From positions 1-32,611 of the forward strand of contig CANJDA010000003.1 in the NCBI GenBank assembly GCA_947472705.1: a stretch of 32,611 nucleotides of DNA, in the 5' to 3' direction. A program made the translations under genes and the position numbers. The notes beneath the pieces were generated by a model. The model was not told where the DNA came from, did not search any database, and saw only the letters and a list, made by a program, of their open reading frames with translations. Within the stretch, counting starts at the first letter, position 1; each line of letters begins with the position of its first letter. Of the stretch, positions 7,512-17,298 are shown one piece after another. Origin of the DNA: Flavobacteriaceae bacterium. GTDB lineage: Bacteria > Bacteroidota > Bacteroidia > Flavobacteriales > Flavobacteriaceae.

Positions 7512-8959
7512 TAACCCACTGAACCTTCAAGCGAAATTTCTAATAGTTTTTGCGCTTCTACAGCAAACTCCATTGGCAACTTGTTCAATACCTCTTTGCT
7601 AAAACCGTTTACGATTAAAGCAATAGCTTTTTCTGTTGGGATACCACGTTGGTTGCAATAGAACACTTGGTCTTCTCCAATTTTAGAAGTGGTGGCTTCG
7701 TGTTCCACTTTGGCAGATGAATTTTTGCTTTCTATATAAGGAAATGTGTGCGCTCCACAATTATTACCCATCAACAACGAATCGCATTGCGAAAAGTTAC
7801 GGGCATTTTCTGCTCTGGAGCCTATTTGTACCAAACCTCTATAGCTATTTTGTGATTTTCCTGCAGAAATACCTTTGGAAATAATTGTCGACCTGGTGTT
7901 TTTCCCCAAATGAATCATCTTCGTACCAGTATCAGCTTGTTGGAAATTATTAGTCACTGCAATTGAATAAAATTCTCCAATAGAATTGTCACCTTTTAAA
8001 ATAACAGAAGGATATTTCCATGTAATCGCAGAACCTGTTTCTACCTGTGTCCAAGATATTTTGGCATTTTTCTCGCAGAAACCTCTTTTGGTTACGAAGT
8101 TGAAAACACCTCCTTTGCCTTCTTTATTCCCTGGATACCAGTTTTGAACGGTAGAATATTTGATTTCGGCATCGTCTAAAGCAATCAGCTCAACAACTGC
8201 AGCGTGTAATTGGTTTTCATCACGGCTTGGCGCAGTACATCCTTCCAAATAAGAAACATAACTGCCTTCATCAGCAATCAAAAGTGTTCTTTCAAATTGC
8301 CCCGTTCCAGCTTGATTGATACGGAAATAGGTAGATAATTCCATCGGGCAACGAACGCCTTTTGGGATATAACAGAAACTTCCATCAGAGAAAACGGCTG
8401 AGTTTAAAGCGGCATAAAAATTATCCTTCTGCGGCACAACCGTTCCTAAATATTTTTGAACCAAATCTGGGTATTCTCGAATGGCTTCTGAAATACTCAT
8501 GAAGATGATTCCTTTTTCTGCTAATGTTTTTTTGAATGTAGTTGCAACAGAAACCGAATCTACTACAATGTCCATTGCAACATTATTCATCATTTTTTGT
8601 TCATCGATAGAAATTCCTAACTTTTTATACATAGCCAGGAGTTCAGGATCAACATCATCTAATGTTTTGTTTGGATCAGCTTTTTTAGGTGCCGAATAAT
8701 AGGATATGGCTTGAAAGTCGGGTTTTTCATACTGTACATTGGCCCACTCTGGCTCAATCATTTCCTGCCAGGCACGAAAAGCTTCGATTCTCCATTCAGT
8801 CATCCATAGTGGCTCTTCTTTTTTTAAAGAAATAGCGCGAACAATATCTTCATTTAGCCCAATAGGAAAAGTTTCCGAGTCTAAATCGGTATAGAATCCG
8901 TATTCGTATTCTTTGTTTTCGAGTTCAATTTTTAAATCGTCTTCGGTGTATTTTGACAT
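7511..8959 (-). CDS. sufB: SufB, Fe-S scaffold complex subunit
   Basis: SufB is the main scaffold of SufBC2D on which clusters are assembled. The 482 residues match the family. The putative sulfur-accepting cysteine is C392 in [12 protein letters not shown], and the cluster-region H420/E421 pair is present in [11 protein letters not shown]. The conserved [12 protein letters not shown] and [21 protein letters not shown] segments are also there. It starts 16 bases after sufA and is almost certainly co-transcribed with it. Confidence 0.98.
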   Translation of the reverse strand: MSKYTEDDLKIELENKEYEYGFYTDLDSETFPIGLNEDIVRAISLKKEEPLWMTEWRIEAFRAWQEMIEPEWANVQYEKPDFQAISYYSAPKKADPNKTLDDVDPELLAMYKKLGISIDEQKMMNNVAMDIVVDSVSVATTFKKTLAEKGIIFMSISEAIREYPDLVQKYLGTVVPQKDNFYAALNSAVFSDGSFCYIPKGVRCPMELSTYFRINQAGTGQFERTLLIADEGSYVSYLEGCTAPSRDENQLHAAVVELIALDDAEIKYSTVQNWYPGNKEGKGGVFNFVTKRGFCEKNAKISWTQVETGSAITWKYPSVILKGDNSIGEFYSIAVTNNFQQADTGTKMIHLGKNTRSTIISKGISAGKSQNSYRGLVQIGSRAENARNFSQCDSLLMGNNCGAHTFPYIESKNSSAKVEHEATTSKIGEDQVFYCNQRGIPTEKAIALIVNGFSKEVLNKLPMEFAVEAQKLLEISLEGSVG

Positions 8960-8975
8960 TTTGTTTGTTTAAATA

Positions 8976-9305
8976 TTATAATGAAAACGACTCTCCGCAA
9001 CCACAAGTTCTAGATGCGTTAGGATTGTTAAATACAAATCCTTTTCCGTTCAATCCTCCCGAAAACTCTAAAACAGTTCCGGCTAGGTATAAAAATGATT
9101 TTTTTTCTACGGCAATTTTCACATGATTGTCTTCAAAAACTTTGTCGTTTTCGCCAAGTTCTTTATCGAATTTTAATTCATAAGACAACCCCGAACAACC
9201 GCCGCTTTTTACCCCCACACGAACGTAGTCTTTGGCTGCATCGAAACCGTCATCTTTCATCATGTCTATGATTTTTTTGCTTGCTGTATCAGATACTTTA
9301 ATCAT
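8976..9305 (-). CDS. sufA: SufA/IscA-type Fe-S carrier
   Basis: A-type carrier proteins bind Fe-S clusters or iron and hand them to apo-proteins. The 109-residue protein has all three conserved cysteines: C37 in SGGCSGLSYEL and C101/C103 in the C-terminal RTCGCGESF. It is the first gene of the suf unit, 16 bases ahead of sufB, and behind a consensus promoter, consistent with sufA rather than an isolated erpA or iscA. Confidence 0.95.
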   Translation of the reverse strand: MIKVSDTASKKIIDMMKDDGFDAAKDYVRVGVKSGGCSGLSYELKFDKELGENDKVFEDNHVKIAVEKKSFLYLAGTVLEFSGGLNGKGFVFNNPNASRTCGCGESFSL

Positions 9306-9335
9306 GGCTTATTTTAATTTTGTCTAAATAACAGG

Positions 9336-9343
9336 CAAAGTTA
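9336..9343 (-). promoter_or_regulatory. -7 box of sufA promoter
   Basis: The minus strand reads TAACTTTG, an exact TAnnTTTG match, 30 bases before the sufA ATG. I do not see a good TTG at the -33 distance. It lies in the 170-bp divergent gap with the metallo-hydrolase gene. No recognisable operator for an iron-sulfur sensor was found. Confidence 0.55.
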
Positions 9344-9475
9344 ACACAAATATCTTTTTTTTACACATCTATGCGCATTTTTATAATTAATTTAAGAATA
9401 GAAAAAAACGATTTAAGCTCCTAAAGGGCAAAGGATTTTTAGTAATTTGCAACAATTTTTAAATCCAAAAAAGCT

Positions 9476-10336
9476 ATGAAAATTTACCCAATAGAAGCAG
9501 GAAATTTTAAACTCGATGGCGGAGCTATGTTTGGTGTAGTACCTAAAACTATTTGGAACAAAACCAATCCTGCTGATGAAAACAACTTAATTGACATTGC
9601 TGCTAGATGCATGCTAATTGAAGATGGAAACCGATTAATCCTTATAGACACCGGTATGGGTAACAAACAATCAGAGAAATTTTTTGGGTATTATTCACTC
9701 TGGGGAACGCATTCTTTGGATGGCTCTTTGGCAAAATATGGTTTTCATCGAGATGATGTAACGGATGTTTTTATGACTCATTTGCATTTTGACCATTGTG
9801 GTGGAAGTGTGAATTGGAATGCTACTAAAACAGGTTACGAAGTGGCTTTTAATAATGCGAAGTTTTGGACAAATGCAAACCACTGGGAATGGGCAACAAA
9901 ACCCAATGCTCGAGAAAAAGCGTCTTTTCTTTCTGAAAATATTTTACCGATGCAAGAAAGTGGACAATTAAATTTTATAAAAAACCCTGAAGGTGATTTT
10001 GGGGCTTCAGAAGAAATGGGATTTGGTATTTTTTATGTGGATGGTCATACTGAAAAAATGATGTTGCCTCATATTCAATATCAAAACAAAACCGTTGTTT
10101 TTTGTGCCGATTTGATTCCGACTGCTGGTCACTTGCCTTTGCCTTATGTCATGGGTTATGACACGAGACCCCTTTTGACTTTGCCTGAAAAAGCAAAATT
10201 TTTGCAAACTGCTGTCGAAAAGAACTATTATCTTTGGCTCGAACACGATGCGCACAATCAAATTGTTACTTTGGAAAATACAGAAAAAGGCATTCGTTTA
10301 AAAGATGTTTTCCGCTGTGAAGATTTCTTAAGTTAG
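9476..10336 (+). CDS. MBL-fold metallo-hydrolase
   Basis: The 286-residue protein carries the metallo-beta-lactamase signature THLHFDHCGG (H102, H104, D106, H107), with further metal ligands likely in YVDGHTEKM, VFCADLIP and EHDAH. This layout is that of cytoplasmic MBL hydrolases related to AHL lactonases and YtnP-like enzymes. No signal peptide is visible. The natural substrate cannot be told from sequence. It is transcribed divergently from suf, with a near-consensus TAATTTGC about 25 bases before the ATG. Confidence 0.9.
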   Translation: MKIYPIEAGNFKLDGGAMFGVVPKTIWNKTNPADENNLIDIAARCMLIEDGNRLILIDTGMGNKQSEKFFGYYSLWGTHSLDGSLAKYGFHRDDVTDVFMTHLHFDHCGGSVNWNATKTGYEVAFNNAKFWTNANHWEWATKPNAREKASFLSENILPMQESGQLNFIKNPEGDFGASEEMGFGIFYVDGHTEKMMLPHIQYQNKTVVFCADLIPTAGHLPLPYVMGYDTRPLLTLPEKAKFLQTAVEKNYYLWLEHDAHNQIVTLENTEKGIRLKDVFRCEDFLS

Positions 10337-10369
10337 TGTTAATCATATCTTCAATGCAACAAAACTATT

Positions 10370-10377
10370 TATTTTTA
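10370..10377 (+). promoter_or_regulatory. Likely -7 box of the subtilase gene
   Basis: TATTTTTA matches TAnnTTTG at 7 of 8 positions and lies 25 bases before the subtilase ATG. No clear -33 element is present, so this is a tentative call. Confidence 0.35.
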
Positions 10378-10402
10378 CACCAATTCCATAAATTTAAAAG
10401 AA

Positions 10403-11980
10403 ATGAAATTTATAAAAATCTTTGTACTGTCACTATTTTCATTGACAATGACGGCTCAAACGGCTGACAAATCTTTAGCCAAAAAAGGAGCACTAACCGA
10501 ACAACAATTACAACGCTGGAGTCACCTAGACCTAGTAAAAGATTCCATTCCTGGAATGAGTATTGATAAGGCTTATAATGAATTATTAAAAGGCAAAAAA
10601 AGCACTAAAGTTATTGTGGGAGTAATTGATTCTGGGGTTGATATTGACCATGCTGATTTGAAGGGAAAAATTTGGACAAATACCAAAGAAATTGCCGGAA
10701 ATGGCATTGACGATGATAAAAATGGATATATAGATGATGTGCATGGTTGGAATTTTTTGGGCGAATCCAACAACGAAAACCTAGAATTGGTTAGAATGAT
10801 AAAAAAAGCAGATGACGGTTCGGAAGTTTATAAAGCTGCATTGGCAGATTATGATAAGAAAAACGAGAAAATGCTGAAAGAAAAATTTCAAGTTGATTTC
10901 ATTGTAGCAGCCGATAAAAACGTACGCGAATACTTGAAAAAAGAAGATTATACTGCCGAAGATGTAAATGCTATTAACACAACCGATAAAAAAATCTATC
11001 AAAGCAAAATGGTAATGTTATCTATGATAGAACAAGCAGGCCCTGGATTTAGAGATGAAATAAATGAATACAAAGAATACATCTATGATCAAGCAAACTA
11101 CAATTTAAACAAAGAATTTGACGGTAGAAAATTAGTTGGTGACAATCCAGAAGATCTTAAAGATAAGAAATATGGCAACAATGTGGTGTATTCCAAAGAC
11201 CGTAAAGATTCTTTACACGGAACACACGTTGCGGGGATTATTGCTCAAGTAAGAGATAATGGCATTGGCGGAGATGGAGTAGCTAATAATGTTGAAATCC
11301 TTCCTGTAAGAGCGGTACCCAATGGAGATGAATATGATAAAGACATTGCTTTAGCAATTCGTTATGCTGTTGATAATGGCGCCAAAGTGATTAATGGAAG
11401 TTTTGGAAAAGACTATTCTCCTCAAAAAGAATGGGTGTGGGATGCCATGAAATATGCTGAAAGCAAAGATGTATTGTTGGTTTTTGCTGCTGGAAATGAT
11501 GGCAAAAACATTGATGTAGAACCAAGTTTTCCAGCTGATACAAAAGATAAAAAGATAGAAATCACAAAAAACGTCATAACCATTGGAGCATTAGACAATC
11601 AATTTGGCGAAAATATGATTGCTGATTTTTCAAACTATGGTCAAAAAAATGTAGACATTTTTTCGCCAGGTGTAAAAATATATGCTACTGTTCCTGATAA
11701 CAAATTTAAATACGAACAAGGAACCTCTATGGCATCACCAAATGCCGCAGGTGTGGCCGCTTTAATTCGTTCTTATTACCCAAATTTAAAAGCCGCTCAA
11801 GTAAAACAAATTATTATGCAATCTGGAACTGCTGTTAATTTTGATGTAGTGGTAGGGAAAGATGCTGAGAAAATGCCATTCTCTAAAACATGTGTTTCGG
11901 GTAAAATAGTCAATGCCTACAATGCTTTGAAAATGGCAGACGAAATGTCAAAAAAGACTCAAAAAAGTCCTAAATTATAA
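10403..11980 (+). CDS. Exported S8 (subtilisin-like) serine peptidase
   Basis: A signal peptide (FVLSLFSLTMTAQT) is followed by a subtilase domain with the catalytic triad D76 (VGVIDSGVD), H272 (LHGTHVAGI) and S442 (GTSMASPNAAG), and the oxyanion Asn N365 (FAAGNDG). About 195 residues separate Asp from His, much more than in classic subtilisins; the insert (about 130-260) is charged and probably helical. The protein stops shortly after the catalytic domain (KKTQKSPKL) and has no type IX secretion C-terminal domain, so it is probably periplasmic or surface-linked by other means. It ends at a strong terminator. Substrate is unknown. Confidence 0.95.
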   Translation: MKFIKIFVLSLFSLTMTAQTADKSLAKKGALTEQQLQRWSHLDLVKDSIPGMSIDKAYNELLKGKKSTKVIVGVIDSGVDIDHADLKGKIWTNTKEIAGNGIDDDKNGYIDDVHGWNFLGESNNENLELVRMIKKADDGSEVYKAALADYDKKNEKMLKEKFQVDFIVAADKNVREYLKKEDYTAEDVNAINTTDKKIYQSKMVMLSMIEQAGPGFRDEINEYKEYIYDQANYNLNKEFDGRKLVGDNPEDLKDKKYGNNVVYSKDRKDSLHGTHVAGIIAQVRDNGIGGDGVANNVEILPVRAVPNGDEYDKDIALAIRYAVDNGAKVINGSFGKDYSPQKEWVWDAMKYAESKDVLLVFAAGNDGKNIDVEPSFPADTKDKKIEITKNVITIGALDNQFGENMIADFSNYGQKNVDIFSPGVKIYATVPDNKFKYEQGTSMASPNAAGVAALIRSYYPNLKAAQVKQIIMQSGTAVNFDVVVGKDAEKMPFSKTCVSGKIVNAYNALKMADEMSKKTQKSPKL

Positions 11981-11988
11981 TCCAAATC

Positions 11989-12011
11989 AGGAAGGCTCGC
12001 CTTCCTTTTTT
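11989..12011 (+). terminator. Rho-independent terminator after the subtilase gene
   Basis: AGGAAGGC-TC-GCCTTCCT forms an 8-bp perfect stem (probably 7 bp with a 4-base loop), followed directly by six T residues. It starts 8 bases after the subtilase stop, so the M1 peptidase 12 bases downstream should need its own promoter or read-through. Confidence 0.85.
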
Positions 12012-12023
12012 ATTTAGTCGCCT

Positions 12024-13901
12024 ATGAAAAATTATTTTTTATTTAGCTTTATTTTCCTAAGTGTTTCTGGAGTTTTTGCCCAATCAAATAGTTATTGGCA
12101 GCAACATGTTGATTATAAAATGAATGTGACTATGGATGTCAAAACCTATCAATATAAGGGAAAACAAGAATTGGTATATACCAATAATTCACCTGATACC
12201 TTGCGCCGAGTATTTTATCATTTATACAATAATGCTTTCCAGCCAGGTAGTGAAATGGATGTTCGTTTACAAAATATTCCCGACCCAGATTCACGCATGG
12301 TAGACAAAGTAAAAACCGCTGATGGGAAAGAAGTGAAAGAAAGTCGCATTGCTAAATTAAAGCCAAATGAAATAGGCTACTTGAAAATTTCCAACCTTAA
12401 ACAAGATGGCGTTTCGGCAAAAGCCAATGAAGTTGGAACCGTCCTTGAAGTTGATTTAGCACAACCCATTCTTCCAGGGAAATCAACACTTTTAACATTG
12501 GATTTTGACGGTCAAGTGCCAGTACAAATTCGTCGTTCGGGTCGTAATAACAAAGAAGGGGTGGAACTATCCATGTCGCAATGGTATCCAAAAATAGCAG
12601 AATTTGATTTTGAAGGATGGCATGCTGATCCTTATATAGCTAGAGAATTTCATGGTGTTTGGGGCAATTTTGATGTTGCCATTACTATTGATAAAAACTA
12701 TGTGCTAGGTGGTAGTGGTTATTTGCAAAACAAAAATGAAATAGGTCATGGCTATCAAGACAATGGTGTGTTAGTTACCATACTGAAGAAACAAAAAACA
12801 CTCACTTGGCATTTCATTGCGCCTAATGTACATGACTTTACTTGGGCTGCTGATAAAAATTATATCCATGATGTAGTGCCTACCAATTTTGGGACAACAT
12901 TACACTTCTTATACAAAAACAACCCAGCCATAATTGACAATTGGAAAAAAGCAGAGCCACAAACCGTAAGGCTGATGCAATATTACAATACCATTGTTGG
13001 TAAATATCCCTATGATCAATATTCTATAATTCAAGGAGGTGATGGTGGAATGGAGTATGCCATGTGTACCTTGATTTTGGGCGAAGGTACTTATGATGGA
13101 CTAGTAGGAGTAATTGCTCACGAAATGGGACACTCTTGGTTTCAACATGTGTTAGCATCAAATGAAAGTGAGCACCCATGGATGGATGAAGGCTTTACTT
13201 CATTCATAGAAGATTTAGGAATAAATGAACTCTCAGAAAAAAAATCAACAAACCCTTTTTCGGGTTCATATAAAAGCTATATCAGCATGGCTAACTCAGG
13301 AAAAGAACAACCTTTGTCGACACATGGGGATCGTTATGATTATAACCAAGTTTATAGTATTTGTTCGTATAGTAAAGGAGAAGTTTTTTTAGCACAAATG
13401 ATTTATTTGATAGGAAAAGAAAACTTAATGAAAACCCTAAAACGTTATTACGCCGAATATAAATTTAAACATCCAACTCCAAACGATATTTTACGTACCG
13501 CTGAACGTATTTCGGGCGCCAATTTAGGTTGGTATTTAACAGATTGGACCCAGACAACCAACACTATTGATTATGGTATCAAAGATGTGACTGCCAATGA
13601 TAAAGCTACCAAAATAACTTTAGAAAGAATAGGTAGAACACCAATGCCTATCGATATTTTGGTTGAGTATACTGATGGCTCCAAAGAAAGTTTCTACATT
13701 CCACTTCGCATGATGAGTTTTGAAAAAGAAAATCAAAATCCTGAAATTAAAAGAACTTTACTTTCCGACTGGGCTTGGGCTTATCCAACATACACATTTG
13801 ATATTAGTAGACCAAAATCTTTCATCAAAAAAATCACCATTGACCCAAGTGGTCTAATGGCAGATGTAAAGTCTGGAAATAATGTTTTTGAAGTGAAATA
13901 A
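12024..13901 (+). CDS. Exported M1-family zinc metallopeptidase
   Basis: The 625-residue product starts with a signal peptide ending SGVFAQ. The M1 hallmarks are present: the exopeptidase-type loop GGMEYA (341-346) and the zinc site H366-E-x-x-H370 with E389 after 18 residues (IAHEMGHSWF ... WMDEGF). The N-terminal beta domain (about 30-290) precedes the catalytic domain, and a short C-terminal beta domain replaces the large helical domain of bigger M1 enzymes. It is likely a periplasmic aminopeptidase that feeds peptide uptake, in the same neighbourhood as the subtilase and the S41 protease. Confidence 0.93.
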   Translation: MKNYFLFSFIFLSVSGVFAQSNSYWQQHVDYKMNVTMDVKTYQYKGKQELVYTNNSPDTLRRVFYHLYNNAFQPGSEMDVRLQNIPDPDSRMVDKVKTADGKEVKESRIAKLKPNEIGYLKISNLKQDGVSAKANEVGTVLEVDLAQPILPGKSTLLTLDFDGQVPVQIRRSGRNNKEGVELSMSQWYPKIAEFDFEGWHADPYIAREFHGVWGNFDVAITIDKNYVLGGSGYLQNKNEIGHGYQDNGVLVTILKKQKTLTWHFIAPNVHDFTWAADKNYIHDVVPTNFGTTLHFLYKNNPAIIDNWKKAEPQTVRLMQYYNTIVGKYPYDQYSIIQGGDGGMEYAMCTLILGEGTYDGLVGVIAHEMGHSWFQHVLASNESEHPWMDEGFTSFIEDLGINELSEKKSTNPFSGSYKSYISMANSGKEQPLSTHGDRYDYNQVYSICSYSKGEVFLAQMIYLIGKENLMKTLKRYYAEYKFKHPTPNDILRTAERISGANLGWYLTDWTQTTNTIDYGIKDVTANDKATKITLERIGRTPMPIDILVEYTDGSKESFYIPLRMMSFEKENQNPEIKRTLLSDWAWAYPTYTFDISRPKSFIKKITIDPSGLMADVKSGNNVFEVK

Positions 13902-13973
13902 CAAAATAACAGCCTATTTGTTGTCCATTTTATTTGAAATAGAATTTGTAGTTTTACAGAAATATTTTTTACT

Positions 13974-14387
13974 ATGAAGAGTATAAAAATCCTAATGTTT
14001 TTGCTTGTCTTTGGGTTGAGTATTCAAAAAAGTGATGCGCAACCTATTCGCTTCAAAACTAGTAGTGTTAGTTTTACGGATAAAAATAATGATGGTACTT
14101 GGAATGAGTGGTCTGATTTTGTTGATGCCAATGTTTTGATAACATTAGACGCAAAAAAAGATTTGATTACCGTTAATTCGGCCGAAGTGCAATCTTTTAA
14201 AATTAGTGCTTATGGCGAAATTGAAGATACTGCAGAAGTAAATATTGTTCCTTTTGAATGTGTCGACAATAAGTTTTCTAAATGTAAAATTTTTATCATC
14301 ACTAAGAAAACCGAAAACAATCGAATGCAGATTTACATCAATTACAACGAAGTAAAATTTGTTTATAACGTCTACAACGAAAAATAA
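13974..14387 (+). CDS. Small exported protein of unknown function
   Basis: The 137-residue protein has a signal peptide (ILMFLLVFGLSIQKSDAQ) and a soluble, strand-rich body starting RFKTSSVSFTDKNNDGTWNEWSDF, with the acidic stretch DKNNDGTWNEW reminiscent of a calcium loop, but this is only a resemblance. Two cysteines (FECVDNKFSKCK) could form a disulfide. It lies 3 bases before rnpA, so the two are probably co-transcribed. A TAGTTTTA near-consensus -7 lies about 23 bases before the ATG. No family is recognised. Confidence 0.75.
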   Translation: MKSIKILMFLLVFGLSIQKSDAQPIRFKTSSVSFTDKNNDGTWNEWSDFVDANVLITLDAKKDLITVNSAEVQSFKISAYGEIEDTAEVNIVPFECVDNKFSKCKIFIITKKTENNRMQIYINYNEVKFVYNVYNEK

Positions 14388-14390
14388 TTC

Positions 14391-14780
14391 ATGGATAATT
14401 CCTATCCAATAGCAGAAAAACTCAAAAGTAAAAAAATCATAGATTTGTTATTCTCCGAAGGAAATTCGGTGAGTAAATATCCTTTGCGATTGGTTTATGT
14501 TCAACACGATTTTGATGAAAATATTGGAATTAAAATTGGCGTTTCGGTTTCTAAAAAATATTTTAAAAATGCTGTAGACCGTAATTATTTCAAACGCGTT
14601 TTAAGAGAATGTTATCGATTGAACAAATCCATTTTATTGGATAATCTTGAGGCAAAATATTGTTGTATGTTTTTCTATCAAACCAAAGAAAGATTGACCT
14701 ATGCCGAAATCAATGAAAAGACTATAAAGCTTTTTGAAAAATTTCGCAAACAGCTTGAAGAAGAAAAAAATGTTAACTAA
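14391..14780 (+). CDS. rnpA: RNase P protein component
   Basis: RnpA is the protein cofactor of the RNase P ribozyme that trims tRNA 5' leaders. The 129-residue protein has the conserved RNR-type motif AVDRNYFKRVLRECYR (R64, N65, K68, R69) and the preceding GIKIGVSVSKKYFKNAV strand. It is not next to rpmH or dnaA here, in contrast to many other bacteria; it is tied to a small exported protein upstream and precedes an S41 protease gene. Confidence 0.95.
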   Translation: MDNSYPIAEKLKSKKIIDLLFSEGNSVSKYPLRLVYVQHDFDENIGIKIGVSVSKKYFKNAVDRNYFKRVLRECYRLNKSILLDNLEAKYCCMFFYQTKERLTYAEINEKTIKLFEKFRKQLEEEKNVN

Positions 14781-14843
14781 AAACGAAACCTAATTCATTT
14801 GATGTAAATTAGTATATTCGTTAACCTGTTTAAAGAAAAAGCC

Positions 14844-16481
14844 ATGTTTTCAAAAATTAAAAAAAGATATTTCATCCCTATAACATTGAGTGTTTTTCTC
14901 TTTATTGGGGTAAGTTTTAAAGATGATTTTTTCGAAATTTCTAAACAAATCGAAATCTTCACTACTCTGTTTAAAACTATAAATCAAAATTATGTAGATG
15001 AAACCAATCCGGCAGAATTGATGGATAAAGCCATCAAAAGTATGTTGGCCGATTTAGATCCTTATACCAACTATTTCAACGAACAAGATGTTATTAAATT
15101 TAAAATCAATAACACCGGTGAATATACAGGAATAGGTGCTTTGATTACGCGTAAAGATGACAAACTAATCATTAAGGAACCCTATAAAGGCTATCCTGCA
15201 GATAAAGCGGGCTTGAAAGCTGGGGATGAAATTATTCAAATAGGCGATATACGTTTGGCTGATTTTAAAGACGATGCCTCCCAATTGATGAAAGGAGCTA
15301 AAAACACCAAAATTGACATCAAATATTTACGACAAGGCAAACCTTTGAGCACTCAATTAATTTTGGATGAAGTTGATGTAAAAGCCGTTCCTTTTTATGG
15401 AAAAATTGATGATAAAACAGGCTATATAGTATTGTCTCAATTTAATGCCAAAGCCTTTTCTGACACTAAAGAGGCTTTGGAAAAATTAAAAGATGACGGC
15501 GTTACCCAAATTGTTTTAGACTTGCGTGGAAACCCTGGTGGTTTGTTAAACGAAGCTGTAAATATTTGTGGATTATTTGTGCCAAAAGGAGAAACGATTG
15601 TTACCACTAAATCGAAAAACTCTAAATTCAACAACACCAATAAAACAAGCAGAGACCCAATTGATACTGAAATTCCATTGGCCATAATTGTAGATGGTAA
15701 AAGTGCTTCGGCTTCAGAAATTGTTTCGGGGGCATTGCAGGATTTAGACCGAGCAGTAATTATTGGCAGTAGAAGTTACGGGAAAGGATTGGTACAACGC
15801 CCCTTTGATATGGTTTATAATACGCAGGTGAAAGTTACAATAGCTAAATATTACACCCCTTCGGGCAGATGTATTCAAGCGTTAGATTATGCTCACAAAG
15901 ACAAAAATGGTAAAGCTATCCGAACTGATGCCAAAAATTACAATGCATTCCAAACCAAAAAAGGAAGAACGGTATATGATGGTGGCGGTATTTTACCAGA
16001 TGTAGTTTTAGAAAACACAAAGACAAGTGCTATTGCTGAGGCATTACAAAAAAATGATGCCATTTTTAATTATGCCACCTATTATTATTATAAAAACCCA
16101 ACATTAGGCGATAATACACCAACAATTACTGATGCCGACATTGTCGATTTTAAAGCCTTTATCAAAAGAGAGAAAATTGCTTTTGACACCGAAACCGAAG
16201 TGGCTTTAAAAAACACTTTAGAAAAAGCTCAGAAAGAAAATATAGATGAAGCTATAACTGCCGAATACAAACTGCTTTTAGCTTCCATTGAAAAAAGCGA
16301 AGAAACATTGATTGATAAAAATAAATCTGAAATAAAAAATTTACTATTGGATGAAATTATCAAAAGATATCAATACAAAGAAGGGCTTTATAAATATTAC
16401 ATCAAAAATAACTTTGAAATAAAAAAAGCGGTTGAAATTTTAAAAGATAAAGCAGGATATAATAAGATTTTAAAGAATTAA
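14844..16481 (+). CDS. S41-family C-terminal processing peptidase (CtpA-like)
   Basis: The 545-residue protein has an N-terminal membrane anchor or uncleaved signal (FIPITLSVFLFIGVSF), an S41 N-terminal helix region, a PDZ domain (about 92-170, with GEYTGIGALI and ADKAGLKAGDEI) and the tail-protease core. The catalytic serine lies in GKSASASEIVSG (287-291) and the lysine is K314 in RSYGKGLVQ. Such proteases cut C-termini of periplasmic substrates. A helical C-terminal extension of about 120 residues follows. The ompA-like gene begins one base after the stop region, so they form one unit. Confidence 0.94.
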   Translation: MFSKIKKRYFIPITLSVFLFIGVSFKDDFFEISKQIEIFTTLFKTINQNYVDETNPAELMDKAIKSMLADLDPYTNYFNEQDVIKFKINNTGEYTGIGALITRKDDKLIIKEPYKGYPADKAGLKAGDEIIQIGDIRLADFKDDASQLMKGAKNTKIDIKYLRQGKPLSTQLILDEVDVKAVPFYGKIDDKTGYIVLSQFNAKAFSDTKEALEKLKDDGVTQIVLDLRGNPGGLLNEAVNICGLFVPKGETIVTTKSKNSKFNNTNKTSRDPIDTEIPLAIIVDGKSASASEIVSGALQDLDRAVIIGSRSYGKGLVQRPFDMVYNTQVKVTIAKYYTPSGRCIQALDYAHKDKNGKAIRTDAKNYNAFQTKKGRTVYDGGGILPDVVLENTKTSAIAEALQKNDAIFNYATYYYYKNPTLGDNTPTITDADIVDFKAFIKREKIAFDTETEVALKNTLEKAQKENIDEAITAEYKLLLASIEKSEETLIDKNKSEIKNLLLDEIIKRYQYKEGLYKYYIKNNFEIKKAVEILKDKAGYNKILKN

Positions 16482-16482
16482 T

Positions 16483-17298
16483 ATGAAGTTATTAAAATAC
16501 GTGCCTTTATTCTTATTTTGGGGAATTGTTCAGGCTCAAGAAGAAGTAGTTCACTCCGTTTATTTTGACTTTGACAAATTTGCTTTGAACGACAAACAAG
16601 TGAATGATGCGGTTGATTTTATAAAAAAAACCGATTCTACACGAATTGAAACTATACAGATTTTTGGTTATACTGATGATGTTGGGAAAGAAGCTTATAA
16701 TTATAAACTTTCAACAAAACGGGCGAATGCTATTCAGAACAAATTCATAGAAAAGGGCATCAAAAGTAAAATTATTGTTACCATTGAAGGCAAAGGACGT
16801 ATTTTGATTGACGATGACATCTTAGAAAATCTTCCCGAAAAAAGGTCTAAAAACCGACGCGTGGATGTGGTTTTAAATTTAAAACCTTTGCCAAAAATTG
16901 AAATCCCAGGATTTTATAATACCATCCAAAAACACCACATTATTGGCGACCACATTTATTTAGATAATGTTTTATTTGAAAGAGGGAGTAGTAAATTGAC
17001 TTTTAAAACCAAAACAGAGCTTGATAAAATTGCCCGATTATTACAGAAATATAAAAATTTGGAATTTGAAATTCAAGGGCATGTTTGTTGCACGCCGCCT
17101 TATCAAAAAGAAGCTATTGATTTAGATACAAAAAAGCGTCAATTATCTGTCAATAGGGCTCAATCTGTTTATAAATATTTAATTCTGAAGAAAATTGCCA
17201 AAGAACGTATGACTTTCAAAGGCTACGGAAATACTGTTCCTTTGGGCAAGGGTGCCGAATATGACCGAAGAGTTGAGTTGGTGATTTCTAAAATTTAA
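16483..17298 (+). CDS. Exported protein with two OmpA C-terminal domains
   Basis: After a signal peptide (LLKYVPLFLFWGIVQAQ), two OmpA-like peptidoglycan-binding domains sit in tandem. The first (about 24-132) has the expected FGYTDDVG, YKLSTKRANAI and KNRRVDVVL motifs. The second (about 153-268) has VLFERGSSKLT, QLSVNRAQSV and YDRRVELVI, but the TDxxG stretch is replaced by GHVCCTPPYQKEAIDLD. There is no beta-barrel domain. The gene is separated from the S41 protease by one base and likely acts in the periplasm with it, perhaps holding the cell wall. Its stop codon directly abuts that of the convergent gene. Confidence 0.9.
   Translation: MKLLKYVPLFLFWGIVQAQEEVVHSVYFDFDKFALNDKQVNDAVDFIKKTDSTRIETIQIFGYTDDVGKEAYNYKLSTKRANAIQNKFIEKGIKSKIIVTIEGKGRILIDDDILENLPEKRSKNRRVDVVLNLKPLPKIEIPGFYNTIQKHHIIGDHIYLDNVLFERGSSKLTFKTKTELDKIARLLQKYKNLEFEIQGHVCCTPPYQKEAIDLDTKKRQLSVNRAQSVYKYLILKKIAKERMTFKGYGNTVPLGKGAEYDRRVELVISKI

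Noticed and set aside
13896-13925. Imperfect hairpin after the M1 peptidase
   Set aside because: Bulged AT-rich arms (AACAAAATA/TATTTGTT) with no T-run; not a convincing terminator.
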